DNA of 7,036 bases from Candidatus Iainarchaeum sp. Its GTDB lineage: Archaea > Iainarchaeota > Iainarchaeia > Iainarchaeales > JAAZKV01. The DNA lies in NCBI GenBank assembly GCA_018691995.1, contig JABHJM010000053.1, positions 1 through 7,036 of the forward strand, read 5' to 3'. Below, one piece after another: positions 5,257-7,036 of the stretch. The position numbers were made by a program, and so were the translations under genes. The first letter of the stretch is position 1. Each line of letters opens with the position of its first letter. The notes below the pieces were generated by a model that was not told the origin of the DNA, searched no databases, and saw nothing but the letters and a program-made list of their open reading frames with translations.

Positions 5257-6486
5257 ATGGAAATGAAAGATAATTATGATGTAGTAATTGTTGGAGCGGG
5301 GCCCGCTGGACTTGCTGCTGGAATAGATCTTGCAAAAGAAGATGTTAATGTTTTAATTTTGGATAGAAAACAAGAAATTGGATGTCCAAAAAGATGTGCT
5401 GAAGGGCTTGGACTAGGCTGGTTTAATCGACTTGAACTTAAACCAAAAAAAGAATGGGCTGTTCAACCAATACATGGAGCAGCACTTTATGCTCCAAATG
5501 GTGAAGGAGTTCAAATGAAAAGAAAGGAAGTAATGGGTTATGTTCTTGAAAGAAAAATGTTTGAAAAAGATATGGCAATACAAGCAGCAAAAGCTGGAGC
5601 AAAAATTTTGTTAAAACATCAAGTTATTAGTGCAAAAAGAGAAGATGGCGAAGTTATTTTAACTGTTGAAGCAGATAATCAAACAAGGACAGTTCGCACT
5701 CCATTAGTTGTTGCGTGTGATGGTGTTGATTCATTAACTGCTAAAATGCTTGGACTTAATACAAAACTTGATCTTAATGAAACTGATGCTGGATACCAAT
5801 ATGAAATGACTGGTGTTAGTGGATATGATGAACACTTATTACATTTATACTTTGGAACAGATATTGCTCCAAGAGGGTATGTTTGGATTTTTCCAAAAAG
5901 AAACGGAACTGCAAATGTTGGAATTGGAATAGGGGCTTATGAAGAAAAAACTGCAAAATATTATTTAGATAAATGGATTAGCGAACAAGATGGACTTGCA
6001 AACGGAAGTATTATTGAAGTTAATGCTGGAGCTATTCCAGTTGGCGGATTTTTAGACAAAATGGAAGCTGATAATTTAATTGTTGCTGGTGACGCAGGGC
6101 ACATGGTTGATCCAATCCATGGTGGTGGAATTGGAATTGCTCTTGAAGGTGGAAGACTTGCTGCAAAACATGCTCTAAAAGCCATTAAATCAGAAAAATA
6201 TTCTAATGAAGATTTAGAAGCATATACTCCTGATTGGTATAACACACGAGGGAACGAACTTAAGAAAAGACTAAAGGGAAGACATTTACTTGAACAATTA
6301 AAAGATGATGATTTTAATTATTTGGCTGGAAGTATTACAATGGATGAAGCACTAAAAATTGGAAACGGTGCACTAACTAAAAAAGACAAATTATTACTAT
6401 TATCTAAAAAACTTGTTACTCGTCCTGGACTTGTAAAAATCTTCATGAAATATATGAAAGATGATTCTGGAATGCCAAAAAAGTAA
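5257..6486 (+). CDS. Geranylgeranyl reductase family flavoprotein (probable digeranylgeranylglycerophospholipid reductase)
   Basis: A 409-residue FAD enzyme of the usual family length that probably saturates the isoprenoid chains of archaeal membrane lipid precursors. The dinucleotide-binding motif is GAGPAG at 13-18, with the acidic end of the second strand at D36. The family Cys motif is KRCAEGLG (Cys47 at its centre), and CDGVDS lies at 154-159. The substrate-side signature PRGYVWIFP lies at 205-213. The second FAD motif, GDAGHMVDPIHGGGIGIALEGG, lies at 278-299, and a helical C-terminus of about 80 residues follows. No transmembrane helix is seen; these enzymes act on membrane lipid as peripheral proteins. 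It is coupled to the upstream ferredoxin. Related family members act on free geranylgeranyl diphosphate, and exact substrate cannot be read from sequence. The frame upstream to TTG 5227 is judged non-coding. Confidence 0.93.
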   Translation: MEMKDNYDVVIVGAGPAGLAAGIDLAKEDVNVLILDRKQEIGCPKRCAEGLGLGWFNRLELKPKKEWAVQPIHGAALYAPNGEGVQMKRKEVMGYVLERKMFEKDMAIQAAKAGAKILLKHQVISAKREDGEVILTVEADNQTRTVRTPLVVACDGVDSLTAKMLGLNTKLDLNETDAGYQYEMTGVSGYDEHLLHLYFGTDIAPRGYVWIFPKRNGTANVGIGIGAYEEKTAKYYLDKWISEQDGLANGSIIEVNAGAIPVGGFLDKMEADNLIVAGDAGHMVDPIHGGGIGIALEGGRLAAKHALKAIKSEKYSNEDLEAYTPDWYNTRGNELKKRLKGRHLLEQLKDDDFNYLAGSITMDEALKIGNGALTKKDKLLLLSKKLVTRPGLVKIFMKYMKDDSGMPKK

Positions 6487-6494
6487 AAGCCTAA

Positions 6495-6504
6495 TTTTTT
6501 AATA
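6495..6504 (+). promoter_or_regulatory. T-run and TATA-like box between reductase and RqcH-like genes
   Basis: A run of six T at 6495-6500 directly after the reductase stop can act as an archaeal oligo-T terminator. Read as TTTTTTAATA, it is also a TATA-like box centred 26-27 bases before the ATG at 6526. The 39-base gap therefore probably ends one transcript and starts the next, leaderless one. It could also be simple AT richness. Confidence 0.45.
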
Positions 6505-6525
6505 ACAAAGAACTAATTCTTATTA

Positions 6526-7036
6526 ATGGAAAAAGCAATTCAACTTAGTAACTTGGCGTTAAAACATTTAGTTGAAGAGAATCAATTACTTGTAAATGGA
6601 TTCATTAACAAGTTACAAACCCTTGAAAATGGGTGGATGAAAATAAAAGTCCACACTAAAGAGGGAGATAAAACATTAGTTGTTACTCCAAATTCTTTTT
6701 TTATTTCAAAAAAAGCACTTAATGCAAAACAAAATCCTGGCGGTTTTAGCGCATTTTTAAAAAAACATTTATTTAATCAAAGAATTATTTCTTTTAAGCA
6801 ACATGGCCTTGATAGAATTGTTATTTTAGAATTTCCAGAAAAATATTTATTATTAGAATTATTTGCAAAGGGGAATGTAATACTTTGTGATAAAGAAATG
6901 AATATTTTACGTGCTATGCGAAAAGAAGAATGGAAAGATAGAACGCTTGCAAAAGAAGAGGTGTATAAGTTTCCTTCTTCAAGAGGAAAAAGTCCACTTA
7001 TAATTAATCAAACAGAATTTATTGATGACTTAATTA
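6526..7036 (+). CDS. rqcH: NFACT-family ribosome quality control protein RqcH/Tae2-like, N-terminal part; 3' end outside window
   Basis: The 170 visible residues match the NFACT-N domain. LSNLALKHLVEE opens the protein, NGFINKLQ follows near 24-31, LKKHLFNQRI near 78-87 and QHGLDRIVILEF at 92-103. The last of these holds the conserved Asp-Arg pair (D96, R97) that equals the DR motif needed for tRNA-dependent tailing in RqcH/Rqc2 proteins. ELFAKGNVIL and an EVYKFP segment follow. The family binds 60S/50S subunits carrying a stalled nascent chain and adds a C-terminal tail (alanine in bacteria and archaea, by family knowledge). The HhH, coiled-coil and NFACT-R parts would lie to the right. The ATG at 6526 sits after a TATA-like box at proper spacing. 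Older annotations call the family fibronectin-binding protein A. Confidence 0.9.
   Translation, partial: MEKAIQLSNLALKHLVEENQLLVNGFINKLQTLENGWMKIKVHTKEGDKTLVVTPNSFFISKKALNAKQNPGGFSAFLKKHLFNQRIISFKQHGLDRIVILEFPEKYLLLELFAKGNVILCDKEMNILRAMRKEEWKDRTLAKEEVYKFPSSRGKSPLIINQTEFIDDLI

Noticed and set aside
5057..5335. A 92-codon minus-strand frame over the ferredoxin
   Set aside because: It is antisense to two paired iron-sulphur cluster motifs on the plus strand. It has no recognisable domain.
5961..6245. A 94-codon minus-strand frame
   Set aside because: It is antisense to the FAD motif region of the reductase, which is clearly the coding strand.

Overview
The window looks like chromosomal DNA from an AT-rich archaeon, plausibly one of the small-genome DPANN lineages, though the lineage is an inference. 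The archaeal signs are a geranylgeranyl-reductase with its partner ferredoxin (isoprenoid membrane lipid saturation), an archaeal RecJ-like/GAN-type DHH nuclease, an NFACT-domain RqcH homologue, and starts that sit about 24-30 bases downstream of TATA-like boxes, as in leaderless archaeal transcripts. No rRNA, tRNA, CRISPR array or insertion sequence was seen.

Left part (1-2773, minus strand): one long reading frame that runs off the left edge. Its first 449 codons encode a DHH/DHHA1 phosphoesterase of the archaeal RecJ-like family. Immediately after the DHHA1 signature Gly-Gly-Gly-His the frame passes without interruption into an intein (1426 down to beyond base 1). The intein has an N-terminal Hint splicing block, a possible small helix-turn-helix segment and a two-motif LAGLIDADG homing endonuclease. 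Its C-terminal splice junction and the rest of the nuclease lie outside the window. This is the most striking item in the window.

Middle part: a 101-base divergent promoter region (2774-2874) separates the nuclease from a 433-residue coiled-coil protein of unknown function (2875-4176). Its 3' end overlaps, tail to tail by 42 bases, an 80-residue single-pass membrane protein (4135-4377, minus). That gene in turn shares a very short divergent promoter with a transglutaminase-fold protein (4433-4999) whose expected catalytic cysteine reads as aspartate.

Right part: a two-gene operon of a 58-residue 2x[4Fe-4S] ferredoxin (5076-5252) and a geranylgeranyl-reductase family flavoprotein (5257-6486). 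Together they probably reduce the double bonds of archaeal lipid chains. The 5' end of an NFACT-family (RqcH/Tae2-like) ribosome quality control gene (6526-7036) then runs off the right edge. Genes occupy nearly everything; the longest gap is about 100 bases.
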